A stretch of 64,000 bases of DNA from an uncultured Lachnospiraceae bacterium (GCA_910579805.1 CAJTWM010000002.1:186001-250000), one strand, 5' to 3'. Positions 16,488 to 25,843 are shown, counted from the first letter of the stretch. Program-made: numbers and translations. The notes: generated by a model from the sequence alone, not told the origin.

Positions 16488-16832
16488 AGCTGCTCTCCGT
16501 TTTGAGTGGTTTATAAATAAGCTATTTCTCAATGGGTACACAATTCCGAAAAGGGAATTTATATTTGTACTTTGTTTATGTTTGCTTTATTTATGATTAT
16601 ACCATAACTTAATATTATATAAAACATAATTAATATGTATTTGAGGAATGATCTGCGATATGATACTATAACATCATATTAAAAAGTTTTCTGATCCGGC
16701 CTGATATGTCATATGCCGTACCGTTCCTGTCCGGTGAAACAGCGCGGACAAATGTCTGATCTACGGGCGGTGAACGCAGCGGCAGCGTTACGGGAACTTT
16801 TTAAGCTATAAGTAAGAATGGAGGAAAACAAA
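16488..16832 (+). promoter_or_regulatory. LysR/leuC divergent regulatory region and structured leuC leader
   Basis: This 345-bp gap is AT-rich near the LysR side and GC-richer near leuC. It holds an inverted repeat ATATGAT (16658-16664) / ATCATAT (16673-16679), a candidate LysR operator. It also holds hairpins TGTCCG/CGGACA (16728-16733, 16745-16750) and AACGC/GCGTT (16773-16777, 16785-16789), the last followed 9 bases later by a short T-run. I see no T-box consensus and no convincing leader peptide. Confidence 0.4.
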
Positions 16833-18098
16833 ATGGGAATGACGATGACTCAGAAAATTCTGGCGGCTCATGCGGGACTTGACAAAGTCGAGACAGGGCA
16901 GTTGATTGAAGCGGATTTAGATTTGGTACTCGGAAATGATATTACCAGTCCGGTAGCCATTAAGGAAATGGATAAAATGAAGGTAAACGGCGTTTTTGAC
17001 AAAGATAAGATCGCGCTGGTGCCGGATCATTTCGTGCCGAATAAGGATATTAAATCTGCGGAGCATTGTAAATGTGTCAGGGAGTTCGCAAAGAAAAACG
17101 AGATAACCAATTACTTTGAAGTGGGTGAAATGGGAATCGAACATGCGCTGTTACCGGAAAAAGGGCTGACGGTAGCGGGAGACGTGATTATCGGTGCGGA
17201 TTCCCATACCTGTACCTACGGCGCTCTCGGCGCTTTTTCTACGGGAGTGGGAAGTACGGATATGGCGGCCGGTATGGCAACGGGGAAAGCGTGGTTCAAA
17301 GTACCGGGAGCCATCAAATTTAATTTGGTCGGCAAACCGAAAGAGTGGGTGAGCGGTAAGGACGTGATTTTACATATCATCGGTATGATCGGCGTAGACG
17401 GCGCGCTTTATAAATCTATGGAATTTGTAGGCGAAGGCATCCAAAATCTTTCCATGGACGACCGTTTTACGATTGCCAACATGGCCATTGAAGCAGGGGG
17501 GAAAAATGGGATCTTTCCTGTAGACGAACTGGCAAAAGCCTACATGAAAGAACACTCTCAAAGAGATTATAAGATCTATGAAGCGGACGAAGACGCGGTT
17601 TATGACGAAGAATATACGATTGATTTAAGCACTTTGGAATCTACGGTTGCATTTCCGCATCTGCCGGAAAATACAAAGACGTTAAGCGAGATTAAAGAGG
17701 ACATCGCGATCGATCAGGTTGTGATCGGTTCCTGTACGAACGGACGCCTTGAGGATATGCGGATCGCGGCGAAAGTGCTGAAAGGCAGGCATGTTGCCAA
17801 AGGAATGCGCTGCATCGTCATTCCGGCAACGCAGGCAATCTACATGGCGGCAATGGAAGAAGGACTGTTAAAAATCTTTATTGAAGCGGGCGCTATCGTC
17901 AGTACGCCTACCTGCGGCCCTTGTCTTGGCGGTTATATGGGGATCCTTGCAGAGGGCGAGCGCTGCGTATCCACAACGAACCGGAACTTTGTAGGACGCA
18001 TGGGTCATGTGGATTCCGAAATTTATCTGGCAAGTCCCGCCGTTGCGGCAGCAAGTGCGATAACCGGAAAAATTTCCGGACCGGAGCAGTTATCATAA
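16833..18098 (+). CDS. leuC: 3-isopropylmalate dehydratase, large subunit
   Basis: A 421-residue aconitase-family protein that with LeuD isomerises 2-isopropylmalate to 3-isopropylmalate in leucine synthesis. It has the three-cysteine iron-sulfur cluster motifs: GSCTNGR near residue 298 and CGPCLGG near 361-367. The length fits the archaeal/clostridial LeuC type. I take ATG 16833 (MGMTMTQKIL) because GGAGG at 16820-16824 overlaps the earlier in-frame ATG at 16818. The LysR gene is divergent. leuD follows after a 156-base structured spacer. Confidence 0.94.
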   Translation: MGMTMTQKILAAHAGLDKVETGQLIEADLDLVLGNDITSPVAIKEMDKMKVNGVFDKDKIALVPDHFVPNKDIKSAEHCKCVREFAKKNEITNYFEVGEMGIEHALLPEKGLTVAGDVIIGADSHTCTYGALGAFSTGVGSTDMAAGMATGKAWFKVPGAIKFNLVGKPKEWVSGKDVILHIIGMIGVDGALYKSMEFVGEGIQNLSMDDRFTIANMAIEAGGKNGIFPVDELAKAYMKEHSQRDYKIYEADEDAVYDEEYTIDLSTLESTVAFPHLPENTKTLSEIKEDIAIDQVVIGSCTNGRLEDMRIAAKVLKGRHVAKGMRCIVIPATQAIYMAAMEEGLLKIFIEAGAIVSTPTCGPCLGGYMGILAEGERCVSTTNRNFVGRMGHVDSEIYLASPAVAAASAITGKISGPEQLS

Positions 18099-18254
18099 AT
18101 AAGGATCAATGTAAATTACGTCGAAGGGACGTACAATATGATGTTAGGGCTGAGTGTTAAAATTTGGCCCCGGGTTTCGGATCTGCATGGCATCCGCAAA
18201 CCTGTGATCCGGTAGAAACCGGCATAATAGAAGCCATGCAGAAATGAGGTAAAT
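18099..18254 (+). other. Structured leuC-leuD spacer
   Basis: Three stems are visible: TACGTC/GACGTA (18117-18133), the outer pair GCATGGC/GCCATGC (18185-18191, 18233-18239) and the inner CCGG-TAGAAA-CCGG (18209-18222). GAGG before leuD follows the outer stem closely. This may be an RNA processing or translation-coupling element. Confidence 0.35.
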
Positions 18255-18743
18255 ATGAAAAAAGCAAGCGGTACGGTTTTTAAATACGGAGATAATGTAG
18301 ATACGGATGTGATCATTCCTGCAAGATATCTGAACTCTTCCGATCCTGCGGAACTGGCAAAGCATTGTATGGAAGATATTGATAAAGAGTTCGTGGATAA
18401 GGTGAGTCAGGGGGATATTATTGTGGCCGATAAAAATTTCGGCTGCGGATCTTCCAGAGAACATGCGCCGATCGCAATCAAAGCGGCGGGAGTAAGCTGT
18501 GTGATCGCGGAAACTTTTGCCAGAATCTTTTATAGGAACGCCATTAATATCGGCCTTCCTATTATTGAATGCGCGGAGGCTTCTAAAGGGATTGAAGCGG
18601 GCGATCAGGTGGAAGTTGATTTTGACAGCGGCGTTATTACCAACGTAACGAAAGGGACTACTTTTAAAGGGCAGGCTTTCCCGGAGTTTATGCAGAAGAT
18701 CATCGCTGCGGAAGGACTGGTAAATTATATCAATAATAAATAA
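18255..18743 (+). CDS. leuD: 3-isopropylmalate dehydratase, small subunit
   Basis: A 162-residue swivel domain of the LeuCD isomerase, with the conserved NFGCGSSREHAP (residues about 64-75) that contacts substrate, and DVIIPARYL near residue 20. The length fits the short LeuD type that pairs with the LeuC form seen upstream. It is preceded by GAGG and a structured spacer. A strong terminator lies about 100 bases downstream. leuA and leuB are not in this window. Confidence 0.95.
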   Translation: MKKASGTVFKYGDNVDTDVIIPARYLNSSDPAELAKHCMEDIDKEFVDKVSQGDIIVADKNFGCGSSREHAPIAIKAAGVSCVIAETFARIFYRNAINIGLPIIECAEASKGIEAGDQVEVDFDSGVITNVTKGTTFKGQAFPEFMQKIIAAEGLVNYINNK

Positions 18744-18840
18744 GTTTCTTGTGGTGTTCCGTTAACAAAACAAGGGGCAGGCGGATTTTTGCGCCCTGAA
18801 ATAAACCCTAAGATTTAAACTTGATTCCGTTAAAAAGAAA

Positions 18841-18904
18841 AGAGAGAATCCCATGGGGTGTCAGGAGTTGAAGAAGCCTGAATTTCATGGGATTCTCTCT
18901 TTAT
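18841..18904. terminator. Strong terminator between leuD and the convergent phosphatase gene
   Basis: A perfect 15-bp stem (AGAGAGAATCCCATG 18841-18855 with CATGGGATTCTCTCT 18886-18900) has a smaller inner stem TCAGG/CCTGA and TTTA after it; A-rich sequence on the left lets it act on both strands. Confidence 0.85.
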
Positions 18905-18959
18905 AAGGAATCAGGGGCTAAAATCTTTATTCCCGCCCTTTGTTTTACCGTTGAAGCTT

Positions 18960-19682
18960 TTACTGTTGAAATACGTCTGCAAAATATCCTGCCATAGAAA
19001 TTTCTATTCCTGCATCTGCCAAATGTCTGGTATCGCCTAACACCTGACAGCGGAATCCGGCTTTGTCCCGTACCCGTTCTTCGCTCCCCAATATGGTGAC
19101 GGAAGTCGGGGCGCTGAAAAAGCTCTGCCATAATACGGAAGGGGAAATGCCCAAAAGATGGGACAGGCACACATAACTTAATCCTAAATGACAGAAGAAA
19201 ACAAGGATGTCTTCTTTCTCAGGATGTTTGGTTACCTGATAATAGCCGTTGGTACGAAGATAGCCGTATTCGCTTAGAAGATTGTCCAGATTTTCACATA
19301 CTTCATCATAATATGCCTTAATATCGGTTTTTGCGGTCTGCAGCACAGGCGCCTCAAACCAGTGGTCCTTATCATAAAATTTAGGTTCCGCTGTCCAGTA
19401 GGCGGGGAGAAAATCCCACGGCACATATTTTTCTCCTAAGTCAGGATCCACGACCGGAATAGCAAATTCTTTTAACCATTCTAACGTTACGGCTTCTTTG
19501 CGCAATGCTTTTAAACTGTAAGAAGCGGTTTCCTGCGCCCGGCCTAAGGGAGAGCGGTAAACGGCCGTGATGTCCCAGCCCGCAACTCTTTTTGCAAGCG
19601 CCTCCGCTTCGCGTCTGCCTTTTTCGGTGAGGCAGTCTTTTTCATAATTGGGGTCTCCGTGACGGATAAAGATCAGTTTCAT
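18960..19682 (-). CDS. Histidine phosphatase family protein
   Basis: A 240-residue phosphoglycerate-mutase-like protein with the catalytic RHG motif (LIFIRHGDPNYE, His about residue 8), the supporting Arg in YRSPLGRAQETA and the second His in FFCHLGLS. The substrate is unknown; family members act on phosphosugars, nucleotides or phosphoproteins. I chose the second ATG of ATG-ATT-ATG, since GGAGG directly abuts the first and is six bases from the second. It stands alone between two terminators. Confidence 0.87.
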   Translation of the reverse strand: MKLIFIRHGDPNYEKDCLTEKGRREAEALAKRVAGWDITAVYRSPLGRAQETASYSLKALRKEAVTLEWLKEFAIPVVDPDLGEKYVPWDFLPAYWTAEPKFYDKDHWFEAPVLQTAKTDIKAYYDEVCENLDNLLSEYGYLRTNGYYQVTKHPEKEDILVFFCHLGLSYVCLSHLLGISPSVLWQSFFSAPTSVTILGSEERVRDKAGFRCQVLGDTRHLADAGIEISMAGYFADVFQQ

Positions 19683-19817
19683 AATCATCCTCCATTTTGG
19701 GTTATTTTACAGATCGCTTTTTATAAACCATCTTTTTTAGTGTGCTTGAAAAGCGCTTTCACCGCTATTATACAAGATATTAAAATAAAAACAAGCATGA
19801 TAACTATCACAAATTGC

Positions 19818-19846
19818 TTGATTTTCTGTATTTTTCAGAATATAAT
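19818..19846 (+). promoter_or_regulatory. Sigma-A type promoter
   Basis: TTGATT (19818-19823) and TATAAT (19841-19846) are separated by 17 bp, 35 bases upstream of the PH-like gene. Confidence 0.65.
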
Positions 19847-19881
19847 GAATCCGATAAGCCATTGATGAGGGAGGAAATAAT

Positions 19882-20256
19882 ATGCAATTAACAGAAGCGA
19901 AGCGTTTAGAGTGGGAAAAAACATTAAAAGAAGTAGAGTTAATGTCTGCGGCGGATGAGATCATAGAACATACGCAGGGAGATTATTGGACATTTGGCTC
20001 ACAGACGAGAGGAAATTACTTTTTTACAAATGAGAAATTTATTTTTGTGAGCGGATGGGGAATCAAGAATTTTTCAATCAATTATTCCGATATCAAGGGA
20101 CTTAAAAAGTCTATGATAGGTCCGTTTATTCCTACCGGCATTACCGTGACCGCGCAGGATCCCGAAAAAGGAAAACTTAAGAAATATAAATGTTCCGTTA
20201 TGAAAAGAAAGAGCTGGATGGAATTTTTAAGCCAAAAGGCAGGAATCACATTATAA
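19882..20256 (+). CDS. Small PH/GRAM-like domain protein
   Basis: The 124-residue protein has alternating beta strands typical of bacterial PH-like or GRAM domains: DEIIEHTQGDYWTFG, GNYFFTNEKFIFVSGWG, then FSINYSDIKGLKKSMIG and TGITVTAQDPEKGK. It ends in a helix with KSWMEFL. No membrane segment or signal is visible. Function unknown; such domains often sense envelope or stress state. ATG follows a GGAGG. It is monocistronic with its own promoter and terminator. Confidence 0.75.
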   Translation: MQLTEAKRLEWEKTLKEVELMSAADEIIEHTQGDYWTFGSQTRGNYFFTNEKFIFVSGWGIKNFSINYSDIKGLKKSMIGPFIPTGITVTAQDPEKGKLKKYKCSVMKRKSWMEFLSQKAGITL

Positions 20257-20306
20257 GGCCTATACATAATATTACCAATTATAATATTTACCGGCAAAAT
20301 TTTAAG

Positions 20307-20374
20307 GCCGGACATGCCGTCTTTCCTTTTTACGATACGAAAGAAAAAGGAAAAAGCGGTATGTCCGGCTTTTT
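20307..20374 (+). terminator. Rho-independent terminator
   Basis: GCCGGACATGCCG (20307-20319) pairs with CGGTATGTCCGGC (20357-20369, one G-T pair), then TTTTT. An inner purine/pyrimidine stem extends the hairpin. Confidence 0.85.
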
Positions 20375-20542
20375 CTTTCGTATATTTTATAGAAAAGCCT
20401 TTTGAAAAAGGCTTTCAAAAAAATCCCAATATCAAGTATTTTATTCTTCCCAAACCACAAAATATATGTTAGTATCAGAATGTATATTTGGGTGCAGTCT
20501 GTTTTTATGCGTTAACGGCTGCATGGGGAAAGGGTTAGAAAC

Positions 20543-22465
20543 ATGGCAAACAAAGATACCTATGACGCGTCAAGCATTACCGTTCTGGAAGGATTAGAGG
20601 CGGTCAGGAAACGGCCCGGTATGTATATCGGAAGCGTTTCTACAAAGGGCCTGAACCATCTGATCTATGAGATTGTCGATAATGCGGTAGACGAGCATCT
20701 TGCAGGCTATTGCAGTAAAATAACCGTAACATTGGAAAAGGACGGCTCCGCCACAATAGAGGATAACGGACGTGGGATTCCCGTCGGGATGCATGAAAAA
20801 GGCGTGAGCGCGGAGCGGCTTGTTTTTACCACGCTTCATGCCGGAGGAAAATTTGACAATGCGGCGTATAAGACGAGCGGAGGGCTTCACGGTGTCGGTT
20901 CTTCCGTAGTCAACGCTCTTTCCACGAGATTGACCGTTCGGGTCAAAAACGGCGGCCTGATCTATGAAGATAATTATGAATGCGGAAATCCGGTGACGGA
21001 ATTGAAGGACGGCCTGCTTCCGGTGATCGGAAAGACAAAAGAAACCGGGACATGGGTAAATTTTCTGCCGGACGGAACGATTTTTGATAAGACCCGATTT
21101 AGGGAGGAAGAGGTAAAGAGCCGTCTGCATGAAACGGCGTATTTAAATCCGGATCTGACGATCCTGTTCAAAGATCTTCGGAAAGAGGAACCGGAGACTT
21201 TGGAATTTCATGAACCGGAGGGCATTATAGGATTTATTAAAGATATGAATAAATCCAAGGAAACGCTCCATGACGTTATCTACTTTCAGGGAGAAAGTGA
21301 AGGCATTACGGTGGAAGCGGCCTTTCAATATGTGAATGAATTTCATGAAAATGTGTTAGGATTTTGCAATAATATTTATAATGCCGAGGGAGGAACCCAT
21401 CTTACCGGTTTTAAAACGATTTTTACGAATATTATCAACTCTTATGCGAGAGAATTAAATATACTAAAAGAAAAAGACGTTAATTTTACGGGCGCGGATG
21501 TGCGTAACGGTATGACTGCGGTGATTTCCATCAAGCATCCGGATCCCAGATTTGAAGGGCAGACGAAAACAAAGCTGGATAATCAGGACGCCTCTAAAGC
21601 GGTGGCCAAAGTAACGGGGGAAGAAGTGGTCCGCTTTTTTGACCGTAATTTGGAAACGTTGAAAAATGTGATAAGCTGCGCGGAGAAAGCGGCAAAGATC
21701 CGGAAAACGGAAGAAAAAGCAAAGACCAATATGCTGACCAAACAGAAGTTTTCTTTTGATTCTAACGGAAAACTTGCAAATTGCGAATCTAAAGACGCTT
21801 CTAAGTGCGAAATTTTTATCGTAGAGGGAGATTCTGCAGGAGGAAGCGCCAAAACAGCAAGAAACCGTGCCTTTCAGGCGATCCTTCCTATCAGGGGGAA
21901 GATCCTTAACGTGGAAAAGGCAAGTATCGATAAAGTCCTTGCCAATGCGGAGATCAAAACAATGATCAACGCTTTCGGCTGCGGTTTTTCGGAAGGCTAT
22001 GGCAACGATTTTGATATTACCAAACTCCGTTATGACAAGATCATCATTATGGCGGATGCGGATGTGGACGGGGCGCATATCTCCACATTGCTGTTAACGT
22101 TGTTTTACCGGTTCATGCCCGAACTTATTTTTGAAGGTCATGTGTATATCGCCATGCCGCCTCTTTATAAGGCTATGCCTGCAAAGGGCAGGGAAGAATA
22201 TCTGTACGACGATAAAGCGTTGGAAAAATACCGCAAGACGCATAAAGGCTCCTTTACTCTGCAGCGCTACAAAGGTCTTGGGGAAATGGACGCGGACCAG
22301 CTTTGGGAAACGACGCTTGATCCGCAGACCCGTATGCTGAAACTGGTAGAGATCGAAGACGCCAGAATGGCGTCCGAGGTAACGGGGATGCTGATGGGTA
22401 CGGAGGTGCCGCCAAGAAAGGCGTTTATTTATGAACACGCCACCGATGCAGAACTGGATGTCTGA
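20543..22465 (+). CDS. Type IIA topoisomerase subunit B (ParE/GyrB-like)
   Basis: A 640-residue subunit with a GHKL ATPase domain (EIVDNAVDEH, DNGRGIP, GGLHGVGSSVVNALS, residues about 40-120), a transducer domain (to about 400) and the TOPRIM domain (EGDSAGGSAK, DADVDGAHI), ending in the C-terminal tail with RYKGLGEM. It works with the adjacent subunit A to pass DNA duplexes. The pair is not next to recF/dnaN genes, where gyrBA usually sits, so it is more likely topoisomerase IV or a second gyrase-like enzyme. The stop is 13 bases from the next start. Confidence 0.92.
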   Translation: MANKDTYDASSITVLEGLEAVRKRPGMYIGSVSTKGLNHLIYEIVDNAVDEHLAGYCSKITVTLEKDGSATIEDNGRGIPVGMHEKGVSAERLVFTTLHAGGKFDNAAYKTSGGLHGVGSSVVNALSTRLTVRVKNGGLIYEDNYECGNPVTELKDGLLPVIGKTKETGTWVNFLPDGTIFDKTRFREEEVKSRLHETAYLNPDLTILFKDLRKEEPETLEFHEPEGIIGFIKDMNKSKETLHDVIYFQGESEGITVEAAFQYVNEFHENVLGFCNNIYNAEGGTHLTGFKTIFTNIINSYARELNILKEKDVNFTGADVRNGMTAVISIKHPDPRFEGQTKTKLDNQDASKAVAKVTGEEVVRFFDRNLETLKNVISCAEKAAKIRKTEEKAKTNMLTKQKFSFDSNGKLANCESKDASKCEIFIVEGDSAGGSAKTARNRAFQAILPIRGKILNVEKASIDKVLANAEIKTMINAFGCGFSEGYGNDFDITKLRYDKIIIMADADVDGAHISTLLLTLFYRFMPELIFEGHVYIAMPPLYKAMPAKGREEYLYDDKALEKYRKTHKGSFTLQRYKGLGEMDADQLWETTLDPQTRMLKLVEIEDARMASEVTGMLMGTEVPPRKAFIYEHATDAELDV

Positions 22466-22478
22466 AAGGGAAAAGATC

Positions 22479-24716
22479 ATGGAAGAAAAAATCATCAAAA
22501 CCGAATATTCCGAAGTCATGCAGAAATCCTATATCGATTATGCAATGAGCGTTATTGTGGCGAGAGCCCTTCCCGATGTAAGGGACGGCTTAAAGCCGGT
22601 ACAAAGAAGAGTATTATACGATATGCATGAACTGGGTATCCGATTTGACCGGCCTTATAGGAAAAGCGCCCGTATCGTCGGCGATACGATGGGTAAGTAC
22701 CATCCTCATGGGGACAGCTCTATCTATGACGCTCTGGTAGTGATGTCTCAGGATTTTAAAAAGGGACTGCCCTTAGTGGACGGACACGGTAACTTCGGAA
22801 ATATTGAAGGAGACGGCGCCGCGGCGATGCGTTATACGGAGGCAAGGCTGGAAAAGATCACACAGGAGGCTTTTCTTGCTGATCTGGATAAAGATGTGGT
22901 GGATTTTCTGCCGAATTTTGACGAGACCGAAAAAGAACCCAGCGTACTTCCGGTCAAAATCCCGAATCTTTTGGTCAACGGTTCCGAGGGTATTGCGGTA
23001 GGTATGGCGACCAGTATTCCGCCCCACAATCTTTCCGAAGTGATCGAGGCGACAAAGGCTTATATGAAGGACGGAACCATTACCACAAAAGGGCTTATGA
23101 AATACATAAAAGGACCGGATTTTCCGACAGGCGGCATTGTAATCAACAAAGACGAGCTGTTGGAAATTTATGAGACGGGTACGGGCAAGATCAAAGTCAG
23201 GGGAAAGGTCGAGATTGAAAAATCCAAAGGCGGGAAGACCAATCTTGTCATTACCCAGATCCCTTACCCTATGGTCGGCGCTAATATTGCGAAATTTTTA
23301 TCGGACGTGGCCGCGCTTGCAGAGACAAAAAAGACACAGGATATCGTAGATATTACAAACCAGTCTTCCAAAGAGGGCATCCGTATCGTGATCGAACTGC
23401 GGAAAGACGCGGATATAGAAAATTTCAAAAATATGCTTTATAAAAAGACCCGTTTGGAAGATACATTCGGCGTCAATATGCTGGCGATCTCAAACGGCCG
23501 GCCGGAAACCATGGGCTTAAAACGGATCATAAAAGAGAGCGTGGATTTCCAGTTTCAGGTTGCTGCAAGAAAATACAGCACTCTGCTGGAAAAAGAACTG
23601 GAGCGCAAAGAGATTCAGGAAGGCCTTATCAAGGCGTGCAACGTTATCGATCTGATCATTGAGATCCTGCGCGGGTCTAAAGACCGTGCCATGGCAAAGG
23701 ACTGTCTGGTAAACGGAAATACGGAAGGGATCAAATTCAAATCCAAAGAATCCAGAATCATGGCGGAGCAGCTCCGGTTTTCGGAAAAGCAGGCTAACGC
23801 GATTCTGGAAATGCGCCTGTATAAATTGATCGGTCTGGAGATCGAAGCCCTGATCAAAGAGCATGAGGAGACCATGGCAAATATTTACAGATATGAGGAT
23901 ATCCTTGCAAGGCGGGATTCCATGGCGCAGGTCATCATCAATGAATTGGACGCGATCAAAAAAGAATTTGGCAGGCCGAGGAAAACGGTAGTGGAAAACG
24001 GCGAAGAAGCCGTTTATGAAGAAAAGAAAATAGAAGAAATGGAAGTCTGTTTCCTGATGGATCGTTTCGGCTATGCGAAGACGGTGGATATGAATACTTA
24101 TGAACGGAACAAAGAAGCGGCGGATGCGGAAAACAAATATGTATTTTCCTGTAAAAATACGGGAAGGATCTGTATCTTTACGAACACCGGACAGCTTCAT
24201 ACCGTTAAAGTAATGGACGTTCCCTTTGGAAAATTCAGGGATAAAGGCATTCCAATCGATAATATCAGCAATTACAGTTCGGAAAAGGAAGAAATGATCT
24301 TCGTTACGAGCCAGACCCATTTAAATTTATACAGAGTCGTATTCGGAACCAGATTATCCATGTTAAAAATTGTAGACGGCGGCGAATTTGACGTTACCAA
24401 GAGGACCGTTGCGGCTACGAAGCTGTTGGACGGGGACGAAGTCGTCAACGTAACGGTAATGGATCAGTTAAAAGATATCGTACTGCGTACAAAAGAAGGA
24501 TATTTCCTGCGGTTTTCCGTAGACGAGATACCGGAAAAGAAAAAAGGCGCCGTCGGCGTCCGGGGAATGAAGCTGACGGCGGGAGACTATGTGGAAGAGA
24601 TCCGGTTTACGAAAAACGGCGAAGACACTTCTTTCACATACAAAAATAAAGTGGTGGAAGCTTCTAAAGTAAAATTGATGAGGCGCGATACAAAAGGAAC
24701 GAAATTAAGGATATAG
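22479..24716 (+). CDS. Type IIA topoisomerase subunit A (ParC/GyrA-like)
   Basis: A 745-residue DNA breakage-reunion subunit. The winged-helix/tower part holds the catalytic Tyr119 in AAMRYTEARL and the quinolone-region GKYHPHGDSSIYDA. The C-terminal beta-pinwheel (from about 500) is present, but I see no GyrA-box of the QRRGGKG type, only GAVGVRGMKL at the corresponding end, which favours a ParC-like role over supercoiling. The start at 22479 has AAAGGGA eight bases upstream and lies after the subunit B stop; an earlier in-frame ATG overlaps subunit B. Confidence 0.92.
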   Translation: MEEKIIKTEYSEVMQKSYIDYAMSVIVARALPDVRDGLKPVQRRVLYDMHELGIRFDRPYRKSARIVGDTMGKYHPHGDSSIYDALVVMSQDFKKGLPLVDGHGNFGNIEGDGAAAMRYTEARLEKITQEAFLADLDKDVVDFLPNFDETEKEPSVLPVKIPNLLVNGSEGIAVGMATSIPPHNLSEVIEATKAYMKDGTITTKGLMKYIKGPDFPTGGIVINKDELLEIYETGTGKIKVRGKVEIEKSKGGKTNLVITQIPYPMVGANIAKFLSDVAALAETKKTQDIVDITNQSSKEGIRIVIELRKDADIENFKNMLYKKTRLEDTFGVNMLAISNGRPETMGLKRIIKESVDFQFQVAARKYSTLLEKELERKEIQEGLIKACNVIDLIIEILRGSKDRAMAKDCLVNGNTEGIKFKSKESRIMAEQLRFSEKQANAILEMRLYKLIGLEIEALIKEHEETMANIYRYEDILARRDSMAQVIINELDAIKKEFGRPRKTVVENGEEAVYEEKKIEEMEVCFLMDRFGYAKTVDMNTYERNKEAADAENKYVFSCKNTGRICIFTNTGQLHTVKVMDVPFGKFRDKGIPIDNISNYSSEKEEMIFVTSQTHLNLYRVVFGTRLSMLKIVDGGEFDVTKRTVAATKLLDGDEVVNVTVMDQLKDIVLRTKEGYFLRFSVDEIPEKKKGAVGVRGMKLTAGDYVEEIRFTKNGEDTSFTYKNKVVEASKVKLMRRDTKGTKLRI

Positions 24717-24742
24717 GGGAAAGGTAAAGAAACGGAGGTTCT

Positions 24743-25300
24743 ATGAGAGTAATAGCAGGAACGGCAAGAAGTCTGCCTTTAAAGACGCCGGCCGGTGAAG
24801 GTACCAGACCGACTACCGACCGTATCAAAGAAACCTTATTTAATATGCTGCAGGGATATATGGGCGGCTGTGTATTTTTAGATCTGTTTGCCGGAAGCGG
24901 CGGCATCGGGATCGAAGCGATCAGCAGAGGCGGGAAAAAGAGCTATTTTATTGAAAATAACTCGGAAGCCGTTAAATGCATTCAGGAAAATCTGAAATTT
25001 ACCAAATTTGAAGATAGGGCGGTCGTCATAAAGCAGGATGTGATAAGCGGACTCAACAATATATTTGAAAAGGAGGCCGACGTTGTTTTTATCGATCCTC
25101 CTTACGGACAAGATCTGGAAAAGCAGACGCTCATGAAACTTGCCGGAATGAAATATATCACGGAAGATACGCTGATCGTAGCGGAGGCACAGCTGGATAC
25201 GGATTTTGGTTATTTGGGCGAACTTGGCTTTGCACTGATAAAGGAAAAGAAATATAAAACGAATAAGCATGTATTCATACAAAGAAGGGCGGATTCATGA
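24743..25300 (+). CDS. rsmD: 16S rRNA (guanine-966-N2)-methyltransferase
   Basis: A 185-residue Rossmann-fold methyltransferase with the AdoMet site LDLFAGSGGIGIEA (residues about 45-58) and the catalytic DPPY (IDPPYGQDL, about 117-120). N-terminal RVIAGTARSLPLKTP and RPTTDRIKETLFN are typical of RsmD. ATG is preceded by GGAGG. It overlaps coaD by four bases (ATGA), a conserved Firmicute gene pair. Confidence 0.95.
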   Translation: MRVIAGTARSLPLKTPAGEGTRPTTDRIKETLFNMLQGYMGGCVFLDLFAGSGGIGIEAISRGGKKSYFIENNSEAVKCIQENLKFTKFEDRAVVIKQDVISGLNNIFEKEADVVFIDPPYGQDLEKQTLMKLAGMKYITEDTLIVAEAQLDTDFGYLGELGFALIKEKKYKTNKHVFIQRRADS

Positions 25301-25788
25301 AAGCGGCTATATATCCGGGAAGTTTCGATCCCGTTACATTCGGACACTTAGATATCATTAAACGTTCCGCGAAAATTTTCGATGAATTAACGGTGAGCGT
25401 ACTTGATAATAAAGCAAAGACTCCATTGTTTTCTGTGGAGGAACGTGTTAAGATACTAGAAGAGGTAACAAAGGAACTGCCGAACGTAAAAGTAGAATCC
25501 TTTTCGGGACTTCTGATTGATTATGCAAAAGAAAAGGGAATCCGTGTTTCGGTAAGGGGACTGCGTGCCGTAACGGATTTTGAATATGAATTACAGATCG
25601 CGCAGACGAACAGGCAGCTATCCGGCGGCGATCTGGATACGGTATTTTTGACGACCAGCTTGGAATATGCGTATTTAAGCTCTTCCAGCGTAAAAGAGAT
25701 CGCAAGTTTCCATGGAGATATCAGTCAATGCGTTCCTGAGTTCGTGGCGCGCCTGATCTATGAAAAATATGGTTTTGAGGAAGTGTGA
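25297..25788 (+). CDS. coaD: Phosphopantetheine adenylyltransferase
   Basis: The 163-residue enzyme adenylates 4'-phosphopantetheine in coenzyme A synthesis. It has the nucleotidyltransferase motif YPGSFDPVTFGH (residues 6-17), RGLRAVTDFEYE and the C-terminal SSSVKEIA (ISSTxVR-like). The length is typical. Translationally coupled to rsmD by a four-base overlap. Confidence 0.96.
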   Translation: MKAAIYPGSFDPVTFGHLDIIKRSAKIFDELTVSVLDNKAKTPLFSVEERVKILEEVTKELPNVKVESFSGLLIDYAKEKGIRVSVRGLRAVTDFEYELQIAQTNRQLSGGDLDTVFLTTSLEYAYLSSSSVKEIASFHGDISQCVPEFVARLIYEKYGFEEV

Positions 25789-25817
25789 AGGGAATAAGCG
25801 GACAAGGGGTAAAAAAC

Positions 25818-25843
25818 GACGTAAAGTACGTCAAAGTAGGAGA
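25818..25843 (+). promoter_or_regulatory. Stem-loop abutting a Shine-Dalgarno
   Basis: GACGTA-AAG-TACGTC (25818-25832) is a perfect hairpin, followed by AAAGTAGGAGA, the binding site of the coiled-coil protein gene. Confidence 0.45.

Noticed and set aside
16760..16810. T-box leader of leuC
   Set aside because: GGGCGGTGAACGC faintly resembles the antiterminator, but the TGGN pairing bases and flanking consensus are absent.
19746..19761. Catabolite (cre) site upstream of the histidine phosphatase
   Set aside because: TGAAAAGCGCTTTCA is close to the consensus but one base too long between the half sites.
23517..24320. Minus-strand ORF of 267 codons opposite the topoisomerase subunit A gene
   Set aside because: Shadow frame, rich in Phe, His and Ile, with no recognisable domain or binding site.
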